From positions 1 through 64,000 of the forward strand of contig DIYH01000013.1 in the NCBI GenBank assembly GCA_002435755.1: a stretch of 64,000 bases of DNA, read 5' to 3'. A program made the position numbers and the translations under genes. The notes beneath the pieces were generated by a model. The model ran no database searches. It was given only the letters and a program-made list of their open reading frames with translations, and was not told where the DNA came from. The stretch is from Flammeovirgaceae bacterium UBA6059 (GTDB taxonomy: Bacteria; Bacteroidota; Bacteroidia; Cytophagales; Cyclobacteriaceae). Positions 8,728-18,100 of this stretch are shown in pieces (the first letter of the stretch is position 1; the number at the start of each line of letters is the position of its first letter).

Positions 8728-9783
8728 ATGCGCAAGATCAAGATAACCGAACCGCTCATTCGATGGACTGGCATACCAATAGTTGCTTTGGTGCCGCTGT
8801 TCTTTACGGAACACCATGAGCGTTTATTGATGCCGTTCTGGCAAGAGTACTTCGTCTCTATGTCTTTTACTGGCATCTATTGGACTGGCGCAGTGTACAT
8901 CTTCCACTTTTTCAGGCGACTCTATCCTGAGATCAGCAGAACACCTATGCGACTGGTGATCACCTATATCTGTCTAATGGTATGGATGTCTGTTGGTGGC
9001 ATTCCATTGAAGCTACTCTACGGTTTCGCTACTCTTTCTACTGTCTTTGACCTGGAGACCTATCGAGGTACACTTCCTGTCAGTATTGGTCTGGGTCTGG
9101 TTATCGGGACGATCTACGAGGCGGTATACTATTTTGAAAACTGGAAGCGTACTTTTCAATTGAACGAACAGCTCAAGAGTCAACAGATCAAGACGCAGTT
9201 TGAAGTGCTTCAGAACCAAATGAGCCCACATTTTCTGTTCAATAGCCTGAACACACTCACCACGCTGATCGCTGAAGATCAGAATATCGCCATCAAGTTT
9301 ACCGAGCAGCTTTCGGAGGTGTATCGCTATATACTTCAAAACAAGGAGAAAGAATTGGTGACGATAGAAGAGGAGGTGGCCTTTGCAAAAGCTTACTTCT
9401 ACTTACTGAAGATGAGATATCCGGAGAACCTGTCGCTAGACTTCAATGTAGATGAAAAGTACCATGCCAAGCACATTGCTCCGCTGACCCTCCAGATGCT
9501 CATAGAGAATGCCATCAAGCACAACATAGTATCAAAAGCACACCCCTTGCATATAGATGTCTATGTGGAAAACGACCAGTCGATAGTCGTCAAAAACAAT
9601 CTTCAACCTAAGAAGTCGCTGGAAGGATCTACCAGGACAGGTCTTGAGAACATTAAGAAGAGATATCAGCTTTTGGGTCAAAGCAATATTGATATCATCA
9701 CTACGGCCAAGAACTTCATGGTCGCCATACCTCTGATCAAGCTGATCGAGGACAAGAGACTTTCAATCGAACCTTCACTATGA
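8728..9783 (+). CDS. LytS/YehU-type sensor histidine kinase
   Basis: The 351-residue kinase has four predicted N-terminal membrane helices (about 15-28, 43-62, 76-97, 116-136), a short coiled linker and a His_kinase domain. The H-box QMSPHFLFNSLN contains the phosphoacceptor His168, and the N-box LQMLIENAIKHN contains Asn261 of the ATPase domain. There is no large periplasmic sensor, so the signal is probably sensed in the membrane. The stop codon overlaps the start of the LytTR regulator gene (ATGA), its obvious partner. Confidence 0.92.
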   Translation: MRKIKITEPLIRWTGIPIVALVPLFFTEHHERLLMPFWQEYFVSMSFTGIYWTGAVYIFHFFRRLYPEISRTPMRLVITYICLMVWMSVGGIPLKLLYGFATLSTVFDLETYRGTLPVSIGLGLVIGTIYEAVYYFENWKRTFQLNEQLKSQQIKTQFEVLQNQMSPHFLFNSLNTLTTLIAEDQNIAIKFTEQLSEVYRYILQNKEKELVTIEEEVAFAKAYFYLLKMRYPENLSLDFNVDEKYHAKHIAPLTLQMLIENAIKHNIVSKAHPLHIDVYVENDQSIVVKNNLQPKKSLEGSTRTGLENIKKRYQLLGQSNIDIITTAKNFMVAIPLIKLIEDKRLSIEPSL

Positions 9784-10541
9784 AAGTACTGATCATTGAG
9801 GACGAGGCGCCAGCTTTTCGTCGCTTACAAACAATCCTGGAAGATGCTGTTGCCGAAGTGAAGATTGTGGATGTCATCGATAGTGTAGAAGAGGCGGTCA
9901 AATGGTTTCGAAACCACCAGTCACCCGACATTATCTTTATGGATATCCAGCTCAATGATGGCATAAGCTTTGAGATATTCGAACAGGTGGATATCCAATC
10001 CCCGGTGATATTTACAACGGCATTTGACGAGTACATGCTCAAGGCCTTTAAGGTGAATAGTATTGACTACCTGCTGAAACCTATCAAGCAAGAAGAACTC
10101 AAGAAGAGCCTGGATAAGTACCATAGAATGCGCGACCAGTTTGGTCATCAGGCTGTAGATATGAGTCAGCTGCTAGCGCAAATCCAGGGAGATGCAAAGC
10201 AGTACAAGTCCAGGTTTCTGGTAAGGCAAGGTGAAAAGCTCATTTCAGTCGAGACCAGGCATATTGCGTACTTTTATACGCGTAATGGCGTGGTGCATAT
10301 GGTCACCGATCAGGGCCGGAATTATCTCATGGATCAAACACTAGAGGAGATCTATACCATGCTTGATCCCCAAAAGTACTATCGCGCCAACCGTCAATTT
10401 ATCGTTAGCTTCGATGCGATCACCTCCGTAGAGCGCTACTTCAAAAGCAAGCTCATCGTAGAACTCGACCCCAAGTCCGCTGATGAGGTCATCATTAGTG
10501 CTGAAAAGGCTTCAGAATTTAAGAAGTGGTTGGGGCAGTAA
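9780..10541 (+). CDS. LytTR-family response regulator
   Basis: The 253-residue protein has a receiver domain (about 1-120) with Asp55 as phosphoacceptor and Lys100 in YLLKPI, then a LytTR DNA-binding domain (about 150-250). It is translationally coupled to the kinase gene by a 4-bp overlap. The last 18 codons are echoed as a relic 2.7 kb downstream at 13220-13276. Targets are unknown; the divergent TonB receptor is a candidate. Confidence 0.92.
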   Translation: MKVLIIEDEAPAFRRLQTILEDAVAEVKIVDVIDSVEEAVKWFRNHQSPDIIFMDIQLNDGISFEIFEQVDIQSPVIFTTAFDEYMLKAFKVNSIDYLLKPIKQEELKKSLDKYHRMRDQFGHQAVDMSQLLAQIQGDAKQYKSRFLVRQGEKLISVETRHIAYFYTRNGVVHMVTDQGRNYLMDQTLEEIYTMLDPQKYYRANRQFIVSFDAITSVERYFKSKLIVELDPKSADEVIISAEKASEFKKWLGQ

Positions 10542-10691
10542 CAATTCTATTATTTAAAGTTCGGTCATTAGACTGAATTTCATCATGTAGCGTCCTGACC
10601 TAAGTCCTTGCTGAGGACTTCTGAGCAAGCTAGCTTACTAATCAAGCTATTGAAGACAGTAGTACAGCCAATTCTAAATGAATCTATCACC

Positions 10692-11063
10692 ATGAAAATT
10701 GGTATTTATTTTTCGGGGATAGTCGGTACAATCCTCATTGTGATGCGGATAATAGGAATCTTATTTGAGTTTCAGCTAAACCAAGTATTTCTGATCTCAG
10801 GCCTAGTCCTTTTACTGATGGTTTTTCTGCCACTAAGTATTCTTCACAGAAGGCATTACCACAATAAAATTCATAACATCATCGAATCGTATAAAGGAGT
10901 TGAAAAGAAACCTGTTCCAATTAAGAAATTAGAAAAAACATGGAAAGGTTGGGGAATGAATAATTCTCCTTTTAGAGAGCGGAAATCTGGACTAGTCTGG
11001 GGAGGTGGAAATATTAAAGGTGCTACTGCGAAGAGAACAACACGAAGAACCTTTATGAAATGA
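10692..11063 (+). CDS. small two-helix membrane protein, unknown function
   Basis: I do not recognise a named family. The preferred start is the ATG at 10692, giving 123 residues; a frame opening at 10608 adds 28 residues that delay the membrane segments. There are two membrane helices (about 3-24 and 30-50), a basic linker, and a basic, glycine-rich C-terminal tail (FRERKSGLVWGGGNIKG, then TAKRTTRRTF). The conserved look of that tail suggests a functional element. Its stop overlaps the start of the serine hydrolase gene (ATGA), so the two are probably co-translated. Confidence 0.6.
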   Translation: MKIGIYFSGIVGTILIVMRIIGILFEFQLNQVFLISGLVLLLMVFLPLSILHRRHYHNKIHNIIESYKGVEKKPVPIKKLEKTWKGWGMNNSPFRERKSGLVWGGGNIKGATAKRTTRRTFMK

Positions 11064-12397
11064 GATACCTTACCAAAATAGCCATAAGCTTCATTTGGAC
11101 TTGGCTCTTTACCTCGATCATTTGTTTTGGTCAGGAAAAAACAATTCTGCTGGATAGCCTCTTCGGTACGATGCACGATCGCGGGCAATTTTCTGGAAGC
11201 GTCTTGGTTGCAGAACAAAACCAGACCATATATTCAAAAAGTTTTGGCTTTGCCGATAGAGAAAATGAAAGCCCTCTAAACGAAAGAACACTTTTTAATG
11301 TAGGTTCAGTCAGTAAAGCATTCACTGCCATTGCTATCCTTCAGTTGGCCGAAAATGACCAATTGAATGTTGTTGATCATGTCATTAATCATTTACCTGA
11401 CTTTGCATATCCTAATATTACCATTCATCACTTGCTTATACATGCAGGAGGTTTTGAGCTGGACCATGTTTCGCTAGATTCTCTACCTGAAAACAAAATA
11501 GCCTCTAACCAGGAGTTTTTCGAAATACTCTACAGTCTAAAGCCACCCTTGCTCTTCGTACCAGGTGAAAGGAGCGAATACAGCAACCTTGGCTACATGG
11601 TCTTGGCAGAAATAGTGGAGAAAGTATCAGGAACTGGCTTCAAAGAATATCTGAAAAAAAATGTATTCGATCCAGCCAACATGCCAAGGACAGCTATCTA
11701 TAATGCCGAAGAAATCAAGCAGATCGATAACGTGGCGAAAGGATACGTGCTATATCCTTTCACTGGTAAATATGAAGAAGCTATCAACATTCCTGAACTA
11801 GCTGCTTATGTTTCCAGCGGCTTTCATGGAGACGGAAATGTGTATTCATCCACATTAGACTTGATTAATTTCTATAAAGCACTCGCTAAAAACACTCTTA
11901 TCTCAGAAGAATTCCTAAAAACAGCTTTTGTGAAGCATATTCCTGCAAAAATGGAAGGCACACCGGATTATGGGCATTACTACGGTTATGGATGGTTAGT
12001 TTTTAATACACCTAAGCAAATTGTATATAGAGGTGGTGGATTGCAAGGTTACGCATCCAATACCTTTTGGAATATAACCGATGAAAGGGTGATCATTTAC
12101 CTGATAAATGATCACTTGTCGTATACCTCCTATAATGACCAAATCCCAACGGCACTGGCCGAAATTCTCAATCAAAACCAACTGCAAATACCTAAAATGA
12201 TGGCAAGTGTTGAGTTGACCAAAATAGCTCCAACAAGCACAGTTCAAGAATTGAAAGTCAAAATAAATGATATAAAACAGAACCGTGAATTGTACGATTT
12301 GGATGTCAATGGTTTGCGCTTCTTGGTTCACAAACTTCAACAGCTTGGGCAAGATGAGAAAGCAAAAGTTTTAATGGAATCTTTTAAACCTCAATAA
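11060..12397 (+). CDS. secreted serine hydrolase (beta-lactamase / class C family)
   Basis: The 445-residue protein has an N-terminal signal peptide (cleavage near residue 24) and a penicillin-binding/class C beta-lactamase fold. Catalytic motifs are SVSK (Ser83, Lys86) and YSN (Tyr174-Asn176). The third motif region is YRGGGLQG (residues 323-330), where the family usually has H/K-x-G, so the first position differs. A C-terminal extension of about 70 residues follows. The family includes esterases, D-amino-acid peptidases and beta-lactamases; substrate cannot be read from sequence. The GC content looks lower than that of the upstream kinase pair. Confidence 0.85.
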   Translation: MRYLTKIAISFIWTWLFTSIICFGQEKTILLDSLFGTMHDRGQFSGSVLVAEQNQTIYSKSFGFADRENESPLNERTLFNVGSVSKAFTAIAILQLAENDQLNVVDHVINHLPDFAYPNITIHHLLIHAGGFELDHVSLDSLPENKIASNQEFFEILYSLKPPLLFVPGERSEYSNLGYMVLAEIVEKVSGTGFKEYLKKNVFDPANMPRTAIYNAEEIKQIDNVAKGYVLYPFTGKYEEAINIPELAAYVSSGFHGDGNVYSSTLDLINFYKALAKNTLISEEFLKTAFVKHIPAKMEGTPDYGHYYGYGWLVFNTPKQIVYRGGGLQGYASNTFWNITDERVIIYLINDHLSYTSYNDQIPTALAEILNQNQLQIPKMMASVELTKIAPTSTVQELKVKINDIKQNRELYDLDVNGLRFLVHKLQQLGQDEKAKVLMESFKPQ

Positions 12398-12457
12398 TGG
12401 GGATAGTAATAAGTTGATAAACCTATAAGATTATCGAATTTAAAAAATGCAAACGCC

Positions 12458-13204
12458 ATGATCCAATCCAAACTCAAAGAGATAAGAGCATTTTGTGAAT
12501 CAAACTCAGACCCTGATATTATTAAGAAGTACCAGCGATATTTTAAAGAAGGATATGATGGCTATGGGATTAATGATAAGGTATTTAAACAGCAAATTGA
12601 AGTGTGGACTGAGCAATGGAAAGATGAAATGACCATTGAGAACTTTCTGGAGTTGGGAGACGAATTAATGAAAAACGGAAGATTTGATGAAAAACACGCG
12701 GCTATAAATTTCTTAAAGGCAAGCAGAAAGGATTTTTCGAAAGAAACATTTGATCGGATTGGCAAATGGTTTGATTACGGGATTAATGATTGGGCAACTA
12801 CAGATGTGCTGTGCATGCTTATTTTGTCAAGTCTGTTGGTTGATAGAGTAATCGGGTACGATGATCTGAAAACCTGGATTGATCCCAATTCGGAATGGAA
12901 ACGAAGAGCTGTGCCTGTTGCACTTGTTGAATACAATAAATTAACTAAAGATTTAGCTCCTGCTGAGGCAATAGAAGTAGTAGAACCTTTAATGCTTGAT
13001 AATTCTGAATATGTTCAGAAGGGGATTGGTACTTTACTACGCGAACTATGGAAAAAACACCCTAACGGTATTGAGCATTTTTTAATGAAATGGAAAAATG
13101 AATGCAGAAGACTAATTATTCAGTATTCAACAGAGAAAATGGATAAGGAGTATAGAAAGAGATTTAGAAGAAGTAAACAAGGTACTCCGCGCAAAAAAGT
13201 ATAG
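12458..13204 (+). CDS. DNA alkylation repair protein (AlkD-like, HEAT-like repeats)
   Basis: The 248-residue all-helical protein matches the AlkD family of alkylpurine DNA glycosylases. Trp112 and Asp116 in DWATTDVLC correspond to the conserved Trp and catalytic Asp, and WKRRAVPVAL (147-156) carries the conserved Arg. The second aromatic residue of the site (family KAIGW-type) is replaced by Thr192 in KGIGTLLREL. The role is probably base-excision repair or non-catalytic binding of alkylated DNA. Sampled 60-base lines in the gene have about 28-43 percent GC against about 47 percent in a sampled line of the LytTR gene, suggesting a different origin. It has its own 60-bp upstream gap. Confidence 0.8.
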   Translation: MIQSKLKEIRAFCESNSDPDIIKKYQRYFKEGYDGYGINDKVFKQQIEVWTEQWKDEMTIENFLELGDELMKNGRFDEKHAAINFLKASRKDFSKETFDRIGKWFDYGINDWATTDVLCMLILSSLLVDRVIGYDDLKTWIDPNSEWKRRAVPVALVEYNKLTKDLAPAEAIEVVEPLMLDNSEYVQKGIGTLLRELWKKHPNGIEHFLMKWKNECRRLIIQYSTEKMDKEYRKRFRRSKQGTPRKKV

Positions 13205-13219
13205 TGCATAAGGGTTTAA

Positions 13220-13276
13220 GAGGGCATCATCAGCGCTGAAAAAGCTTCAGAATTTATGAAGTTGTTAGGGCGGTGA
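13220..13276 (+). pseudogene. relic of the 3' end of a LytTR response regulator gene
   Basis: These 57 bases read as EGIISAEKASEFMKLLGR plus stop, against EVIISAEKASEFKKWLGQ plus stop at the end of the regulator at 9780-10541. By eye 14 of 18 residues and 48 of 57 bases agree. The in-frame codon just before is TAA, so only the gene end is present. It is a fragment of a duplicated or displaced regulator gene and not an active gene. Confidence 0.75.
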
Positions 13277-13385
13277 GAACCATCAACCCTATGTCCTCAA
13301 AACCATTCTCTATGTAATCCTTAATGGAATCTTAACTTTTCGATGAGCCTTAGGATGTATTGATTGCCTTTATTAGCTGGTAATA

Positions 13386-13961
13386 ATGTCTTCTCTCTAC
13401 GATAATACATCCGATCAAGACCTTCTGAAATATATACAGTTGCGCGATGAGCAAGCATTTACTGATTTGTATGACCGCTACTGGGAGCAGTTGTTCTTAT
13501 CCGCTTACAAAGTGTTAAGAGATGAAGAAACCTCAAAAGACATAGTTCAGGAGGTATTCATCAATATATGGACAAACGTCGACCTGGGTACTATAGATAA
13601 TGTCAAGTCATACTTCCATCAGACGGTCCGGTACAAAGTACTGATGGAGCTGAGACGAGGTAAAATATCAGAAAAGCATCTCAAAACCCTTCAAACACTG
13701 GAAGCGAATAGTACAGAAGACCTATTCAATTTCCACGCTCTGAATGAGACGATCGAGAGTACCATACAGACATTACCAGAGAAGTGTAGAGAAGTGTTTG
13801 TGCTCTCCCGCATGGACCACCTTACTAATAAAGAGATTGCCGACCGTATGAATATCTCAGTTCGTACTGTCGAAACACATATCAGTAAAGCACTCAAGGT
13901 GCTTAGACTGTCGCTAGATGGTTCTACAGCACTTCTAATCACCTTGTTTTTCGGTGTTTAG
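13386..13961 (+). CDS. ECF RNA polymerase sigma factor
   Basis: The 191-residue sigma factor has region 2 at about residues 25-90 (EETSKDIVQEVFINIWTN) and region 4 at about 125-175 with the helix-turn-helix LTNKEIADRMNISVRTVETH. It belongs to the Bacteroidota group paired with FecR-type anti-sigma factors. The next gene is that anti-sigma factor, followed by a SusC receptor with an STN domain, so the three form a cell-surface signalling chain. It likely directs transcription of the downstream phosphoesterase locus. Confidence 0.93.
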   Translation: MSSLYDNTSDQDLLKYIQLRDEQAFTDLYDRYWEQLFLSAYKVLRDEETSKDIVQEVFINIWTNVDLGTIDNVKSYFHQTVRYKVLMELRRGKISEKHLKTLQTLEANSTEDLFNFHALNETIESTIQTLPEKCREVFVLSRMDHLTNKEIADRMNISVRTVETHISKALKVLRLSLDGSTALLITLFFGV

Positions 13962-14058
13962 GTCAACCTAGTATTTCCTCAGTATTAAGTCTTGTTAATT
14001 TTCATTTTCTGCCTACGTGTAATGGTCTGGCTGTGCAACATGTCACTAAACAAAGGCT

Positions 14059-15030
14059 ATGACCAAAGAAGAATTTCAGCGACTACTTGATAAATATGAG
14101 GATGGAAGTGCTACAGAAGAAGAGCAAAAGTTGATCTATCGCTTCTATGATCAAGTACAAGAAGATGGAGAAGATTGGGATTGGCTAGGAGAGAAGCTCC
14201 GTATCCGGAATGAGATGCTTAATGCCATCCGTGTCAGAAGTATACGAAGTGACAAAAACCGGCATATCTCTCGTAGGATAATGGTGCTTCGCGTTGCAGC
14301 CGCAATTGTTCTTGTGTCAGGACTTGTCTTTGTTTTTAGCAAATCAGAAGAGCGGTCAGAAACAATTTCTCAAATGACAAGCTCAACTTCCTGGGGGCAG
14401 AAAAGGACTATCACACTTAGTGATGGTACTGTAGTGAGGTTAAATGCTGGGAGTATCTTAGAGTACCCTGAAGTGTTCGATGCTGATCTTCGGAAAGTTA
14501 GTTTGACTGGCGAAGCTTTTTTTGATGTCGCGGAAGAACTGAACAGACCATTTACCATCCACACAGCGTCACTGCAGACTACTGTACTGGGGACCTCATT
14601 TAACCTGAATGCCTACCAACCATCCAAGACTAGTGTGGCATTGCTCACCGGTAAAGTAAGAGTTGAGGCAACACAGGGAGGTGATAAAGAGATCCTTTTG
14701 AAACCTGGACAAAGGGCCGAATACAATGGAGATGGTGAAATACTAGTTGATCATTTTGATGAGAGGGTGATCATTTCCTGGAAAGACAATATCATTTATT
14801 TCAATCAGGCAGATCATATGGAGGTGTTCGACTACTTGTCCAGGTGGTACGGAGTATCATTCGAGCTATCAAACCAACCATCAACTCCATGGTCATTCTC
14901 AGGCACATATGAAAATATGAGCTTGGAGCTTGTGTTGAAGTCGCTTCAGTTTTCTGAAGACGCAGTGTTTACACTTGATGAAGATAAAGTATACGTGGAA
15001 TTTCTGAAACCAGAAGGGAATGGGCATTAG
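14059..15030 (+). CDS. FecR-family anti-sigma factor
   Basis: The 323-residue inner-membrane protein has an N-terminal cytoplasmic sigma-binding region (1-70), one membrane helix (about 73-93, IMVLRVAAAIVLVSGLVFV), a periplasmic FecR domain (about 105-205, starting WGQKRTITLSDGTVVRLNAG) and a C-terminal DUF4974-type domain. It would hold the ECF sigma factor inactive until signalled by the STN domain of the SusC protein encoded next. Confidence 0.93.
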   Translation: MTKEEFQRLLDKYEDGSATEEEQKLIYRFYDQVQEDGEDWDWLGEKLRIRNEMLNAIRVRSIRSDKNRHISRRIMVLRVAAAIVLVSGLVFVFSKSEERSETISQMTSSTSWGQKRTITLSDGTVVRLNAGSILEYPEVFDADLRKVSLTGEAFFDVAEELNRPFTIHTASLQTTVLGTSFNLNAYQPSKTSVALLTGKVRVEATQGGDKEILLKPGQRAEYNGDGEILVDHFDERVIISWKDNIIYFNQADHMEVFDYLSRWYGVSFELSNQPSTPWSFSGTYENMSLELVLKSLQFSEDAVFTLDEDKVYVEFLKPEGNGH

Positions 15031-15106
15031 CTAGCATACCAACAAGAAATCCCGAAGCTCCAGTATCGTTTGGTCGCGCACTGAATGCCCCGGGATGACA
15101 ATTTGT

Positions 15107-15117
15107 AACACCAAATC
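15107..15117 (+). promoter_or_regulatory. leader motif AACACCAAATC, copy 1 (susC-like gene)
   Basis: This 11-base sequence ends 11 nt before the SusC start codon and is followed by an A-rich stretch. Identical copies precede two later genes of the locus. It may be a translation-enhancing leader or part of a promoter. Confidence 0.5.
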
Positions 15118-15128
15118 ACTTCAAAAAT

Positions 15129-18100
15129 ATGAAAAACGATGGGTATCGTCATTTACTATACCTAATGAAATTGAGTTTAGGACAAATCATTTTGCTTGGG
15201 GTCTTCTGTAACCTTGCTCTGGCGGGTGAGCTTTCAGGGCAAGAGACCAAAAGTGTATTTGACACGGAGATCGATCTTCAGCTAAACAATGCTTCTGTGC
15301 AGGAGGTCTTCATGGCTATTGAAAGCCAAACAGGTTTCCACTTCTCTTATGAATTCAGTAACCTGGCCTCTCAACCCAAGCTTTCTTTGCAGGAACGCAA
15401 TCTTGGAGATGCACTCCGAGAGATCAGCCGACAATTGAGGGTCAATTTTAGGCAGCTTAATTCAACCATTAGCGTTGCTAAGGCAGATGCTAACACAACA
15501 GTAGAAGCTGTTGAAGTAGTACTATTAGACAAGAACATCAGTGGTGTAGTAAAAGAGGCAGAAACGGGTGAACCGTTGGTCGGAGCTACCATACAGGTAA
15601 AAGGGACAGACATAGGTAACATCACAGGTTTGGACGGCAGTTTTGAACTAGTGGTGCCTGATGAAGCTGAATTCCTGGTGGTGTCCTATCTGGGGTTCGA
15701 AACCAAGGAAGTCAGGATTGGGAACCAAAGTAGCTTCGACATTGCAATCCGCCAGGATGCAGATCTGCTAAATGAGGTAGTAGTTGTAGGTTACAGTACC
15801 CAGCAGACCTATAAGGTCAGTTCAGCGGTACAGCAAGTAAGTACAGAAGATCTTGAAATTGATAGGCGACCTGTGTCTAACCTGGAATCTGGGTTAGTTG
15901 GTTCTGTTCCTGGTCTTATCCTTGCGCAGGACAATGGAGAATTAGGGACTGATATTGATATACAAGTCAGATCAATAGCTTCACTTAACAATAACAGTGC
16001 TCTTATTCTGGTAGATGGCATTGAAGCTTCTATTCAAAACATTAATCCCAATGATATTGCCTCAGTCTCGGTATTGAAAGATGCTTCAGCTACATCTATT
16101 TACGGGACCAAGGGAGCTAATGGAGTAGTACTTATCACTACCAAAGAAGGTAGGAAAGGAGAAGACCTATCGGTAACATTCAATACCAACTTCTCGAGAC
16201 AGGCCCCCGGAAACACAGCGGAAATGCTAAGCTCTCAGCAGTTTATGGAAGCTTTTAATGCTGCGAGATTCAACGAAAATCCCAACCTGGGTGTGCTATA
16301 TACAGAAGAAGACATTGCCAGAGCGGCGAGTGGTTACTACCCTGAAACCAATTGGGTGGATGAGCTATACAACGAAACAGCTGTTCAATCTTCACAAAAC
16401 TTATCCATCCGTGGAGGATCTGAGAATACAAGCTACCTGATGAGTGTAGGATATCTATCTCAAGACGGTATATCGCAGGGACCGGATAACCTCGAACGAA
16501 TCACCCTTAGATTAAAACTAGACTCTGATATCAACGATTGGATGACAATCGGAGCTAATGTTTTCAATGCGAACCGGACACTTAACAACGTACCAGTATC
16601 TACAAACAATGGTCTCAGAGGACAACCATTCTATCCAGTACGACTCGATACGGGACGATATGCAGGTACTTACGTGTTTAAAGGCTCTACTAGCAACGAG
16701 GAAAATCCAATAGCCAAGGTCAACTCAGGTTCCTATGACGAGCGTGTATCTGATGAGCTTAACGTGCAACTATACACCAAGTTTTATCCTTTCGACGGAT
16801 TTAGTCTTGAAGGGCGAGTTTCCTACATCAAGAATACAGATGCACGCACCATATGGGACAATCCTTATGAATATATTTTTCTGGACGAACAAGACTTGTC
16901 TGTGGTTGGTAGCCCTGTGCCATTCACCCCGGATGATCGATCACTGGAAGAGAGAAATTCTAATTCTCGTAGAGTCAACTCATGGTTGTTGGCGAATTAT
17001 GTAAGAACCTTTGGCGAGGGGCATAACCTTGATGTTTTAGGAGGATTCCAGGCTGAGTCAGGAGATGGATCAACGGTGATTGCCTCGAGACGAGGGTTCA
17101 TTTTGGACAACCTGCAAAGTCTGGGGCTAGGTACCTCAGCAGACCCTGACCGCCCATTCGGCAATGATGCTCAGTTTTTATTAGACAGATCTGTGCTCTC
17201 ATATTTCACACGTATCGCATATGACTATGAAGGTAAGTACCTGGCTGAGTTTAGCTTGAGGACTGATGCAAGTTCCAATTTTGTTAATAACCGTTGGGCA
17301 GTATCGCCTGCAATGTCGGTTGGCTGGAATATGCATGATGAGGTTTTTCTAGAGAATGCTTCCAGTGTCAATGTACTTAAGTTAAGAGCTTCTTGGGGCT
17401 TTAATACTGATGATAACATTAGCATTTTTAACTCTAATCTCGTAGCTAATCGAGAAGTTGTTGACTTTAATCCAGGGGGAATAGGCTTTGGTACTGAAGT
17501 AATGCCAACTATCCTTCTGGCTAACGCCATTAATCCTAACCTCACTTGGGAGACTTCCGAAAAGATCAACTTAGGGGTAGATCTTGCTTTTTGGGAAGGA
17601 AAACTCACTTTCAATGGAGACTATTTTATAGACAATCGTAGGGATATGATTGCCGCTGTACAGACATCTATAGAAGGCGGGCTTACCACAGTCGACGAAG
17701 ATGGGCAAATAGAAGGAGGCATATTGGATAACGTTTATGACGCCCGGTCGTCGGGCTGGGAACTAGCGTTTGGTCATAACAACAGAGTTGGTCCTGTTGA
17801 CGTATCAGCGGGTGTTAACTTCTCTTACTACAATTCAGAATTGCTTGAAGGTCCTGATCAAATTTTTGTAGATCAAGAAGGGAATGATAAGATTTTAGGA
17901 TCAGGTACACCCATTCTGGGAAGTCTCTATGGTTATGAGACGGCAGGTTTTTTTAACTCTGAAGGAGATATCGACGATTGGGTCAATACGTTGGGTGATC
18001 CTGTTGACCAATCAGGAGTTGTTATAAGAGGTCAGGATGGTAAGTATGTCGGAGGTTATCGTTTTGTAGATCAACTGACGGTTGATACCAATGGTGATGG

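Noticed and set aside
8362..8728. Two overlapping minus-strand frames of 96 and 75 residues in the divergent gap
   Set aside because: They lack domains, have low-complexity composition and occupy the region needed for promoters of the two divergent genes.
10600..10625. AAGTCC...GGACTT hairpin after the LytTR gene as a terminator
   Set aside because: The stem is short and has no T-run on either strand.
11060..12397. Serine hydrolase as an antibiotic-resistance beta-lactamase
   Set aside because: Only the general SxxK/YxN fold motifs are present, the third motif is atypical and there is a long C-terminal extension; substrate cannot be assigned.
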